Positions 55,545-64,000 of a stretch of 64,000 nt of DNA are shown here, one piece after another. Location of the stretch: the NCBI RefSeq assembly GCF_000020485.1, contig NC_011899.1:962501-1026500 (forward strand). Reading direction: 5' to 3'. Made by a program: the position numbers and the translations under genes. The stretch's first letter is position 1; each line of letters begins with the position of its first letter. The stretch comes from Halothermothrix orenii H 168 (lineage in GTDB: Bacteria; Bacillota; Halanaerobiia; Halanaerobiales; Halothermotrichaceae). The notes beneath the pieces are model-generated. The model was given only the letters and a program-made list of their open reading frames with translations. It searched no databases and had not been told where the DNA came from.

Positions 55545-56813
55545 ATGAATTTAACTCTTAAAAATGATAGAACCCGGATAACGATAATTGCTTATCTTTT
55601 GATTACTTTTATTGGTTTATGTGGTGGCTCTCTAGGAATAATTATTACCTCAGCTGCTAAAGACCTGGGTGTAGATACTTCAGCTATTGCAGCTACATTT
55701 TCATTGTTTAGTCTCGGGAGTACAATAATGATTATTTCAACAACTGGTTTTGTCCTGAATTTCTTATCTATTAAGAAAACTATAATTCTAAAAACCCTGG
55801 TTCTGCTTACTGGTGGGGTTGCCATGTGGATGGCCCCAGGTATTAAAGTGTTTACATATGCTATCTTTCTGTATGGTTTTGGGGTTGGGACAGTCTATTC
55901 ACTGGGTAATTATTTTATTGTCTCAATGTATGAAAACAAAGAGCGTAATGCAAAATTAGCTTTCTTACTCTTTTTCTATAGTTTAGGTGCTACTGTTGCC
56001 CCCTATCTTGGAGGGGTTATGCTTGAAGCAGGCCTTTCCTGGAAACTGGTTTTTACCTATTCACTGGTAGTAATTTTTCTGTCTTTTCTGCTATCCCTTG
56101 GAACTAAATTTGAAAATGTTATTACTCCTGTTAAAAAGAAAGAAGAAAATGATGATAGAGAAGTTGAACCCCCTGTTCTAGAACAGATTAAGAGCTGGCC
56201 CTTAAGTGTATGGGTACTGGTTATTGGATTGTTATGCTATGCTCTATCTGAAGTTTCGCTGACAACCTGGTTAACTGTATATGCTGAAAAAGGTCTTGGT
56301 ATGAGACTGGCCAAAGCTGGTTTATTGACATCTATTTTCTGGATGTTTGTTGGTATTGGTAGGGCCGGGGCCAGTTATATTCTTAAAAAGATTACCGGAG
56401 AAGTTTATATTATGTGTGTATCTGTTTTAACAATAATTGCTTTACTCATTTATGCTTATGCAGCTACCCCGGGTCTAATATTTGTGATTGTTGCTTTGCT
56501 CGGTTTAGGTTTCTCCGCGATGAATTCAACTATTACTTCATTTGGTACCCTTCAGGTTAGAAAAACCACTTCAAAATTGGTAACTCTGTTCCTGGGGACA
56601 AGTTCTGTGGGACCAATCGTTGCTCCTGTTATTTCCAGTGGTATTAAAGCATCCTTTGGATTAAGGGCTACAGTTGTGTCAAGTGCTATTTTTATGGGAA
56701 TAGTATTTGTGGCTACCTTCATAACTGTTGTTATTAATAAAGCCAGGAATTATGACCCTTATGCAGATGAAATTAAAGATAGTTCTGATAATAAAGCAGT
56801 AAATCCTGCTTAA
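55545..56813 (+). CDS. major facilitator superfamily transporter
   Basis: 422 residues, twelve predicted membrane segments with a charged central loop (about residues 190-215, KKKEENDDREVEPP). MFS carrier, probably for a sugar or oligosaccharide since it lies between a LacI-type regulator and glycosidases. FIGLCGGSLGIIITSAAKDLG at the start and FGVGTVYSLGNYFIVSMYENKERNAK in helix 4 region are visible. Subfamily not recognised. ATG 55545 follows aaggggg. Confidence 0.82.
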   Translation: MNLTLKNDRTRITIIAYLLITFIGLCGGSLGIIITSAAKDLGVDTSAIAATFSLFSLGSTIMIISTTGFVLNFLSIKKTIILKTLVLLTGGVAMWMAPGIKVFTYAIFLYGFGVGTVYSLGNYFIVSMYENKERNAKLAFLLFFYSLGATVAPYLGGVMLEAGLSWKLVFTYSLVVIFLSFLLSLGTKFENVITPVKKKEENDDREVEPPVLEQIKSWPLSVWVLVIGLLCYALSEVSLTTWLTVYAEKGLGMRLAKAGLLTSIFWMFVGIGRAGASYILKKITGEVYIMCVSVLTIIALLIYAYAATPGLIFVIVALLGLGFSAMNSTITSFGTLQVRKTTSKLVTLFLGTSSVGPIVAPVISSGIKASFGLRATVVSSAIFMGIVFVATFITVVINKARNYDPYADEIKDSSDNKAVNPA

Positions 56814-56865
56814 GTTATATAAACAAACATTTAGTAAGCAAAGTTATTTAAGGAGGCTGAAGGAA

Positions 56866-58557
56866 ATGACTAAAAAAGAGAAAAGCTGGTGGAAAGAGGC
56901 GGTAGTTTATCAAGTATACCCGCGTTCTTTTAATGATACTACTGGTAATGGTATCGGGGACTTAAGGGGTATTATTGAAAAGCTCGATTATATAAAAGAC
57001 CTTGGTGTTGATGTTATCTGGTTAAATCCCGTTTACGAGTCTCCATGTGATGACATGGGGTATGATATTAGCAATTATAGAAAAATATTACCCCAGTTTG
57101 GCACCATGGAGGATTTTGATCTTCTCCTCTCTGAAATGCATAAGCGGGGATTAAAACTTGTCATGGATCTGGTAGTGAATCATACTTCTGATGAACATCG
57201 CTGGTTTGTTGAGTCCAGGAAGTCCAAAGATAATCCCTACCGGGATTATTATATCTGGAAAAAGCCAAAAGCTGATGGTAGCCCTCCCAACAACTGGGTT
57301 TCCTATTTCGGGGGTTCTGCCTGGGAGTATGATGAACAAACCGGTGAATATTATCTCCATCTGTTTTCCAAAAAACAGCCTGATTTGAACTGGGAAAACC
57401 CAAAGGTCAGAGAAGAAGTAAAGGATATAATGCGTTTCTGGCTTGATAAAGGTGTCGATGGATTTAGAATGGATGTTATTGGATTTATTTCAAAGGATCC
57501 TGATTTTGAAGATTTTCCAACTGATAATCCCAGTGGGAAGGATCTTGGTGATAAATATGCCAATGGGCCCAGATTACATGAATTTTTACAGGAACTCCAT
57601 GATGATGTTCTTAGTCACTATGACTGTATGACCGTTGGAGAATGCCCCGGAGTATCACCTGAAGATGCCCTGTTAATAGTTGGTAAAGACAGGCGAGAAC
57701 TCCAGACTCTCTTTCAATTTGAGGGAATGGACATTGATTATGGTAAAAATGGAAGCCGCTTCAGTATAGGTAACTGGGATGTTCATGGTTTTAAAAAAGT
57801 ATATACAAAATGGCATAAAAAGTTATATGGTAAGGCCTGGAACAGTATTTATCTTATGAACCATGACCAACCACGGGCAGTGTCCAGGTTTGGTGATGAT
57901 AAAAAATACCGCAAAGAATCTGCTAAAATGTTAGCAACCTTCCTGCTGTCTATGTGGGGTACCCCCTATATCTATCAGGGGGAAGAAATAGGTATGACAA
58001 ATTGCCCCTTTGAAGGTGTGGAAGAATTCCGGGATATTGAAATGATTAATTATTATAATGAACAGATAAGTAAGGGTAAAACTAAGGAAGAAATAATGCC
58101 CGGATTATTATACAGAGGACGGGATAATTCCAGGACTCCAATTCAATGGAATGACTCCAGAAATGCAGTTTTTTCTGATGCTGAAGAGACCTGGATAAAG
58201 GTAAACCCCAATTATACTGAAATTAATGTTGAAGAAGCTGAAAAAGACCCTGATTCAATTCTCCATTATTTCCGTCGTATGATTAAAACCAGGAAAGATA
58301 ATGATGTTCTAATATATGGTGACTATGAACTGGTAGATGAAGGAAATGACGATGTGTATGCCTATCGAAGATTTCTAGACAATGAAGAAATGCTTGTTCT
58401 TCTAAACTTTACAGATAAAGAGACAAGCTGTGATGTTAGCCCTTATAACTTAGAAGATAAAGAGCTGATTATCTCTAATTATAAGGGGGGTCAAAAGGTC
58501 AAAGGAACTGAAGTGACTTTAAGGCCTTATGAAGCCAGGATCTATAAGATAAAATAA
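56866..58557 (+). CDS. GH13 alpha-glucosidase (oligo-1,6-glucosidase type)
   Basis: 563 residues, cytoplasmic, no signal peptide. It cleaves glucose from isomaltose-like or short alpha-glucosides. GH13 conserved regions in order: DLVVNHTSDEH (about 100), GFRMDVIGFISK with the nucleophile Asp (about 200), VGECPG with the acid Glu (about 257), and NHDQPRAVSRFGDD (about 330). Region II as MDV is like oligo-1,6-glucosidases rather than trehalose-6-phosphate hydrolases. ATG 56866 follows aaggagg. In one direction with MFS and GH31, probably one operon. Confidence 0.93.
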   Translation: MTKKEKSWWKEAVVYQVYPRSFNDTTGNGIGDLRGIIEKLDYIKDLGVDVIWLNPVYESPCDDMGYDISNYRKILPQFGTMEDFDLLLSEMHKRGLKLVMDLVVNHTSDEHRWFVESRKSKDNPYRDYYIWKKPKADGSPPNNWVSYFGGSAWEYDEQTGEYYLHLFSKKQPDLNWENPKVREEVKDIMRFWLDKGVDGFRMDVIGFISKDPDFEDFPTDNPSGKDLGDKYANGPRLHEFLQELHDDVLSHYDCMTVGECPGVSPEDALLIVGKDRRELQTLFQFEGMDIDYGKNGSRFSIGNWDVHGFKKVYTKWHKKLYGKAWNSIYLMNHDQPRAVSRFGDDKKYRKESAKMLATFLLSMWGTPYIYQGEEIGMTNCPFEGVEEFRDIEMINYYNEQISKGKTKEEIMPGLLYRGRDNSRTPIQWNDSRNAVFSDAEETWIKVNPNYTEINVEEAEKDPDSILHYFRRMIKTRKDNDVLIYGDYELVDEGNDDVYAYRRFLDNEEMLVLLNFTDKETSCDVSPYNLEDKELIISNYKGGQKVKGTEVTLRPYEARIYKIK

Positions 58558-58566
58558 AATGTTTAT

Positions 58567-58589
58567 CCCCGGTCAGTATTGGCCGGGGG
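58567..58589 (+). other. GC-rich hairpin after the GH13 gene
   Basis: CCCCGGTC (58567-58574) and GGCCGGGG (58581-58588) pair with one G-U. No T-run follows, so it may stabilise mRNA rather than end it. Confidence 0.5.
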
Positions 58590-58650
58590 TATAATTAATA
58601 AATTTTTCAGTAAGTTTTGTAATCAATGTTCAGTATTAATTTTGTAAAGA

Positions 58651-58668
58651 GTGTTAAATTTTAAACAC
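58651..58668 (+). other. AT-rich palindrome before the GH31 gene
   Basis: GTGTTAAATTTTAAACAC, arms GTGTT/AACAC, 22 bp before the GH31 start. It lacks the CG centre of the other three operators, so it may be a different site or a hairpin. Confidence 0.4.
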
Positions 58669-58689
58669 AAGGGAGGGGTAAATTAGATT

Positions 58690-61600
58690 ATGGATAATCT
58701 GGTAATTAACTTACTTGATAATGGTGTTATTAATTTGAAAGTTCTGAATAACTATGATGATAATAACCGCATTTCTATTGTAAAAAATAAAAAAGTATTG
58801 AAATCTTTTGAAGTTAGTAATTTAAAAACTGTGGTAGAGTATGAGGTCGATGCTGAAAACGTGTTAGTTATAAACCCTGACCCATTGGAACTTAAAGTAC
58901 ATAGCAAGAAATACAAAAATGATATATTTGCAACTAAACTTGATTTTATTTTTGAAACTGAAAAGGAAACAGGTTTAAGGTTTGATTATAATGAAGATGA
59001 AATAGTACTGGGATTGGGTCAGGACCATATGGCAAACCTTGATAACCGAAATGTGCAAAGAGTAGCCTGGCATCAATGTAATGCCTATGATCGGGCTAAT
59101 AACTGTACAGTCCCATTTTATCTATCATCGAGGGGTTATGGTTTTTTGTAAATACTTCATATCCGGTCAGGATGGCTTTTGGAAAACCGGTTGTTCCCGA
59201 TGAGCCGGTAATTGCAGATATTGCTCCATCCCCCTTTGACTGGAACAGAAAATGTTGTGAAAACGGTGAAGATACCATATCAATACTGGTCTGGGAAGAT
59301 CCCGAAATTGATGCTTATATTCTTCTGGGAGATTATCAGGAAGCCCTGAATAAATACTATGATTTGACCGGTTATCCGTCCCTGATGCCAAAATGGTCTC
59401 TTGGTTTTATACAGTGTAAAAACCGTTATAAAAGTGCGGAAGAGGTATTGAGGATTGCCAGGAAGATGAGAGAAAAGGAAATACCATGTGATTGTCTGGT
59501 TATTGACTGGATGTGGTTTAAACAGTTCGGTGACCTGGAATGGGATGGTAAATATTTTCCTGAAAATATGAAGGAGATTATAAAAGAGATTAACGATCTT
59601 GGTATTCAGATAATGCAGGCCCAGCATCCCTTTATTGAAAGGGATAGTCTTAAGTATAATAAATTTAAAGAAAAAGGACTTATCACCAGAGTTCCTGAAG
59701 GGGCTAGACCCACTTTTGATCATTTTCATCCCGATGCAAAAAAAGAATGGTGGAATGAAATTTCCAGACTGTATGATGATGGAGTAAGAGGCTACTGGAC
59801 TGATATGGGTGAGCCTGAATTTGACTTACCGGGTAGCGAAAATTCACTGGGGTCAAGGGAAAAATATCATAATATGTATACCTATCAATGGAGTAAAAAT
59901 CTATATGAAGCCCAGACTGAAGACAAAAAGACTCGCCCCTTTATTCTGGCAAGAACCATGAGCCTTGGTATTCAAAATTATAATACTGCTTTATGGTCAG
60001 GTGATGTATTTGCCAGCTGGCAGATTTTAAAGGATAGTGTTATTCAGGGACAAAATGTATCTATCTCAGGACAGCCTTACTGGTGTACTGATATTGGAGG
60101 ATTCCATGCTGATCCCCGATTTACACCGGAAATGTATGTCCGCTGGTTTGAATTTGGAACTTTCTGCGGTATTTTTAGAACTCATGGTACAAAAGTAGAG
60201 AATGAACCCTGGTCCCATGGTCAGGATACAGAAGAAATTGTAACCGACTATATTAAACTACGCTATAGTTTAATGCCATACATTTATTCTTTAACTAAAG
60301 AGATGACCGAAAACGGAGTCAGTCTGGTAAGACCATTAATATTCGACTACAATGATCGTCGGGTCATGGAATATCCCTATCAGTATATGTTCGGGGATAT
60401 TCTGGTATCACCTGTTGTCGATAATGGGTCCAGAACAAAAACAACCTACCTTCCAGACGGTATCTGGTATGACTTTTATACGGGGGAAAAGCTTCATGGC
60501 AGTCAGGAAATAACTTCACTGGCACCAGTTGAAAAACTGCCACTTTATGTAAGGAACAACTCAATTATAATAAGAGGGAATATTGAACAAAATGCTGTTG
60601 ACATAAACAAAGAGTATGATATTAATGTATATGGTAATGATGGGGATATAAAATATATTTATGAAGATAATGGAACAACCTATGAATATGAGAGTGGCAA
60701 ATATAATAAGATAAAGGTCGAATTATCGGGTGGAAAGTTGATTATAACTACTGAGAATCATGGTTATAAAATAGATAATAAAACCAGAAAGCTTACAGTA
60801 ACCCATGTGGTCGACAAATATAAGAAGGCTTCTAAAAGTTTTGAGTATGAACTGGGAACGGTCAGGGAAGTTAAACTTTCTGACCTTGAATTGGAAACAG
60901 AAGAAGATAGGAAACAAGACCTTGAACTTTTTGTAGATACCATGGACAGGCGCTACAACGGTCAGGTTAAAATGAATATCTTACTGGTTAATAATACTAA
61001 AGAAACCAGGAAATATGTGCTTGACATCGAAAAACCAGTACACTATTATGTTGAAGGTATTCCAAATCGTCCTGTTGAAAAATTTGAAGTAAACGATTAC
61101 TACCATAAGCAAGTACTGTTTAAGCCATTAACCGACAAAATGCCCCAGTGTGAAGAAGTGAAAGTTTATATTAAGGACAATGATGGTAATGTTGTTTTCG
61201 AAAGGAATGTAAATGTTGGTAATGGTTATGCAAAAAAATGGAGAGTGGCTGTTTCTAAAGAGCATATTACTGATAAAGACCTTTTCTTCGATGTATCTGA
61301 AAGGGAGAATAATGCCTGGGGTTATGTAAAATTACTGAGTTACCTCAATATTGATGCTAAAGGTGTGTGCCCGGTTGACTTCCTGGATTATTCCGTAAAG
61401 AAAGGATATGCTAAAGGTTTTGTAAATATTGAAAGTGATAAAGATAAAGAAGTATATTTCAGGGTTAAAGGGGAGACAACCATTAAAGTTAAGGTTAATG
61501 GGAAAACAATTATAGACACAGATGATTATGCAATTGATGAATTAGTTAAAACTAGACTAGAACAGGGTGAAAACAGGGTAGATGTAGAACTTACCTTTGA

Positions 61601-61694
61601 ATCAAACCATCCCTACACCGGACGTGAATTTGGCTTTTCAATTCAAGTTTTAAATGAAGATATGGAGATTGATAAGGATATCTTATTCTATTAA
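58690..61694 (+). CDS. GH31 alpha-glucosidase/xylosidase-like glycosidase, frameshifted at a T6 tract
   Basis: The first frame (58690-59151) ends SSRGYGFL just after six T residues (59142-59147). A -1 shift at T TTT TTG continues as RGYGFFVNTSYPVRMAFG in the frame to 61694, giving about 1000 residues. GH31 features: the galactose-mutarotase-like N-domain, the barrel with SLGFIQCKNRY, nucleophile Asp in GYWTDMGEPE, acid/base region in SGDVFASWQ, and DIGGF. About 250 extra C-terminal residues form beta-rich domains. No signal peptide. Intact except for the shift, which could be mutation, base-call error or slippage. Confidence 0.82.
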
Positions 61695-61818
61695 TAAATA
61701 GTTTTCGGAGCAGGTCTATAATTATCAGGAGAAGGGTCTCTTTCTATAAACCCGGATAAAATTCCTCCCCTGTAAACTATCGGAAGGGATTCTTCTCCAT
61801 AAACTTTGTAAAAAAACG

Positions 61819-61870
61819 TTGATTTTTTGTGAAAATTGTACTACAATAAATACAGATGTGCCCGTGAACA
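61819..61870 (+). promoter_or_regulatory. promoter and LacI-type operator 3 before the sugar ABC genes
   Basis: TTGATT (61819-61824), 17 bp, TACAAT (61842-61847), start expected near 61854. Directly over it, 61857-61870 reads TGTGCCCGTGAACA, symmetric at 10 of 14 positions and sharing the CG..GAACA half with operator 2. This is the classic place for repression. The stretch 61695-61818 holds only a weak hairpin (GGAGAAG 61728-61734 with CTTCTCC 61792-61798). Confidence 0.6.
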
Positions 61871-61929
61871 CAAAAAGATGCTGGTTATATTAAATTAAGT
61901 CCCTTAACCGGGGAGAGGAGGAAAAGATT

Positions 61930-63204
61930 TTGAAGAAAAGTAAATTGAGGGGGTTTTTATTAGTAATTACTGTCTTACTGGTTATAGGTTTAATATCCGG
62001 GTGTGGATCTAAAACAGTTGGGGAGAAGGCAACAAAAGATAAACAGTTTAAGTTAACATTCTTCTTTTATAAAAGTGAAATTGCAGATGCTATGGAGACT
62101 ATGGCCCGGGCTTTTCAGGAAGAACACCCCAACGTTGTTATTAAAAATGAAATAATAGGCCAGGAGTATAATACTGTTCTTAAAACCAAAGATGCAGCAG
62201 GCCAATTACCGGATATATTTGCTGCCTCAATACCCGGGGAAAGGGCTTTAAAAGATTTTATTGAAGCCGGTAAAATAAGGGATGTCAGTGATTTTAAAGT
62301 AATGGATAATTTATCAGATGATTTTAAAGAGTCTTTAACTTTTTCTGATGGTAATATTTATATAATTCCCCTGTTTATTACCGGACGTGGTATAGTCTAT
62401 AATGAAAAACTCTTTAAGAAGGCTGGAATTAAAAAATTTCCTGATACCCTTGAAGGGCTTAGAGAAGCATGCCGAAAATTAAAGAAAACAGGAATAACAC
62501 CATTTGCCGCCGGAGCCAAAGATGTCTGGACTCTGGGAAGTCCTTTATTTCAGGTTGGGCATGAAGTTATGAACCCTGATGGTTGGGTAAATAAAATGTA
62601 TCAGAAAGAAGCCAGTTTTAAAGATTATACACTACCGGTTATGGATTTTGTTGACTTATTTGTAGAATACAGCCAGGATAATCCACTGGGTACCGATTAC
62701 ACAGAATCTGTTGTCCTTTATGCCCGGGAAGAAGCAGCTATGCTGGTACAGGGTCCCTGGGTTATGGACCTGGTTCAGGATTTAAATCCTGATGTGGCCA
62801 GTTCAAGTCACATGGCTCCCATACCTTTTACCAATAACCCGGAAAAGAACAAACTCTATATAGATTATGATGGTTATTTTTGTATTAACTCCAAAACTGA
62901 TAAAGAGGTTGTAAATCAATATTTTGATTTTATGATAAATGGTTCAGGTCGTAAAATCTTTAAAGAAGAAATTAAATGTCTTAATCCCTTTGGAATAACT
63001 TTTGAGACCCATGGAGTTAATGAGGATATTATTACAGCGATTGAAAGTGGTGAGGTAATTCAGGATACCCAGTTTGTAAAGATGCCTGATAATTTCTTTA
63101 TTACTATGGGAACAGTTCTGCAGGAATATATAGCCGGTAAACTTACCAGAGAGCAGGTTATGGAAAAGCTTGATGCAGAATGGTTTAAATCTATGGATAA
63201 ATAA
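61930..63204 (+). CDS. ABC sugar-transporter substrate-binding lipoprotein
   Basis: 424 residues from TTG 61930 (site ggggagagg). A lipoprotein signal peptide with lipobox LISGC (Cys about residue 25), then a family 1 extracellular solute-binding fold (FQEEHPNVVIKNEIIGQEYNTVLKT region, PDIFAAS, GIVYNEKLFKKAGIKKFPDTLEG). Likely binds an oligosaccharide and delivers it to the permease encoded next. Context points to alpha-glucosides; not proven. Confidence 0.92.
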   Translation: MKKSKLRGFLLVITVLLVIGLISGCGSKTVGEKATKDKQFKLTFFFYKSEIADAMETMARAFQEEHPNVVIKNEIIGQEYNTVLKTKDAAGQLPDIFAASIPGERALKDFIEAGKIRDVSDFKVMDNLSDDFKESLTFSDGNIYIIPLFITGRGIVYNEKLFKKAGIKKFPDTLEGLREACRKLKKTGITPFAAGAKDVWTLGSPLFQVGHEVMNPDGWVNKMYQKEASFKDYTLPVMDFVDLFVEYSQDNPLGTDYTESVVLYAREEAAMLVQGPWVMDLVQDLNPDVASSSHMAPIPFTNNPEKNKLYIDYDGYFCINSKTDKEVVNQYFDFMINGSGRKIFKEEIKCLNPFGITFETHGVNEDIITAIESGEVIQDTQFVKMPDNFFITMGTVLQEYIAGKLTREQVMEKLDAEWFKSMDK

Positions 63205-63273
63205 CTGATAAAAAATATGAATTAATACATTATTTAATTTTTATCAATAAGGTAATATCCAGGAGGAAAGTTT

Positions 63274-64000
63274 ATGTTTCTTGCAGATAGGTCAAAACGC
63301 CGAAAAATCTATTTGTTTCTGGCCTTTGTTGGTCCTATATTTGTGTTATATACCTTATTTTTTATCCTGCCCCTGTTTGAAGGGATATATTATTCCTTTA
63401 CTGATTGGAAGGGGGTAGGGGGTAGTATAAACTGGGTTGGTTTTGATAATTATATAAACCTGTTTAAGATAGATGATGTGTTTATAAATTCCATAAATAC
63501 AACTTTTTATATTGCTTTTGTTAATGTTTTATTAACAAATATCCTGGCTATGATTTTTGCCATTGCTTTAACTAATAATTTTAAACTAAATAATCTATAC
63601 AGGGGGATAATACTCCTTCCCAACATGATTAGTATGGTTGTTTCGGGTTTTATCTGGAAATTTATGTTTTCTAAAATATCAGGGAGCTTATATGAGGCCA
63701 CAGGAATTGAATTGTTCAATAATAGTTGGCTTGGAGATATTGAGATTGTTATCTATTCAGTGGTAATTGTTAGCCTGTGGCAGGGACTGGGATACATAAT
63801 GACCATTTATATTGCGGCCCTGCAGGGTGTTGATGAAAATGTTATTGAGGCTGCTTCAATAGATGGTGCAAATTCATGGCAGATATTCTTTAAAATAAAA
63901 CTGCCATTAATGCTTCCCATTGTATCTATTGGTGCCTTTCTCAATATATCAATGTCTCTTAAAATATTTGATATAATATATTCTTTGACCGGGGGTGGAC
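63274..64000 (+). CDS. ABC sugar-transporter permease (MalF/UgpA type), 3' end outside the window
   Basis: ATG 63274 follows aggagg; the frame stays open to the window end (242 codons seen). Membrane helices at about residues 15-35, 75-100, 110-130, 160-180 and 215-235. The cytoplasmic EAA loop EAASIDGANSWQIFFKIKLPLM type motif (quoted in part: EAASIDGANSWQIFFKI) contacts the ATPase. It partners the binding protein upstream; the second permease presumably follows beyond the window. Confidence 0.9.
   Translation, partial: MFLADRSKRRKIYLFLAFVGPIFVLYTLFFILPLFEGIYYSFTDWKGVGGSINWVGFDNYINLFKIDDVFINSINTTFYIAFVNVLLTNILAMIFAIALTNNFKLNNLYRGIILLPNMISMVVSGFIWKFMFSKISGSLYEATGIELFNNSWLGDIEIVIYSVVIVSLWQGLGYIMTIYIAALQGVDENVIEAASIDGANSWQIFFKIKLPLMLPIVSIGAFLNISMSLKIFDIIYSLTGGG

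Noticed and set aside
58651-58668. Fourth LacI operator before GH31
   Set aside because: The palindrome lacks the CG centre and the GAACA arm shared by the other three.

Overview
The window looks like chromosomal DNA from a low-GC, endospore-lineage Firmicute. My best guess is a thermophilic or halophilic member of the Halanaerobiales (Halothermothrix-like). This rests on the AT-rich codon use, strong AGGAGG-type ribosome sites, frequent GTG/TTG starts, the Bacillus/Clostridium-type gene order ftsZ-spoIIGA-sigE-sigG-ylm-divIVA-ileS-lspA-rluD-pyr, and a MurE of the meso-DAP type. No database was searched, so the species is inference.

Layout. Positions 1-1749 hold the 3' part of a 23S rRNA, a 5S rRNA with its own promoter, and tRNA-Asn. 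Positions 1.9-9.1 kb hold housekeeping and stress genes: a TauE-type permease, an AhpD-like gene under a Fur/PerR-like box, a frameshifted MscS channel, an RNase HI with an odd N-terminal domain, a Fur/PerR regulator, trpS, ddl and dinB. Positions 9.4-25.6 kb are the division and cell wall (dcw) cluster: mraZ-rsmH-ftsL-pbp-murE-murF-mraY-murD-ftsW-murG-murC-ftsQ-ftsA-ftsZ. Positions 25.8-29.7 kb carry sporulation genes: spoIIGA-sigE, then sigG-spoIIR behind a sigma-F-type promoter. The 700 bp between sigE and sigG contain a structured short transcript encoding a 29-residue hydrophobic peptide. Positions 29.7-38.3 kb are ylmC, nrdR, pgeF, a HlyD-like gene, ylmE, sepF, yggT, ylmH, divIVA and a T-box-controlled ileS. 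Positions 38.4-44 kb hold a MATE pump, a DUF5665-type gene, a ylyA/yteA-like gene, ilvA, lspA and rluD. An intact ISLre2-type insertion sequence with 9-bp target duplications follows at 44-45.5 kb.

Positions 45.6-53.9 kb form the pyrimidine operon pyrR-uraA-pyrB-pyrC-pyrF-(CarA-N-like)-pyrK-pyrD-pyrE, with two PyrR attenuators. Where carA-carB would be expected there is only a 120-residue protein resembling the N-terminal domain of CarA. Positions 54-64 kb are an alpha-glucoside locus: a LacI-type repressor, an MFS transporter, a GH13 oligo-1,6-glucosidase, a frameshifted GH31 glycosidase, and an ABC sugar-binding lipoprotein with the start of its permease. Three related palindromes there look like operators of the LacI protein.

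The best candidates for something new are the nested-helix RNA/peptide locus between sigE and sigG (type I toxin-antitoxin-like), the orphan CarA-N-like protein in a pyr operon lacking carAB, the TrmO-like domain fused to RNase HI, and two genes whose frames are joined only by a -1 shift at slippery heptamers.
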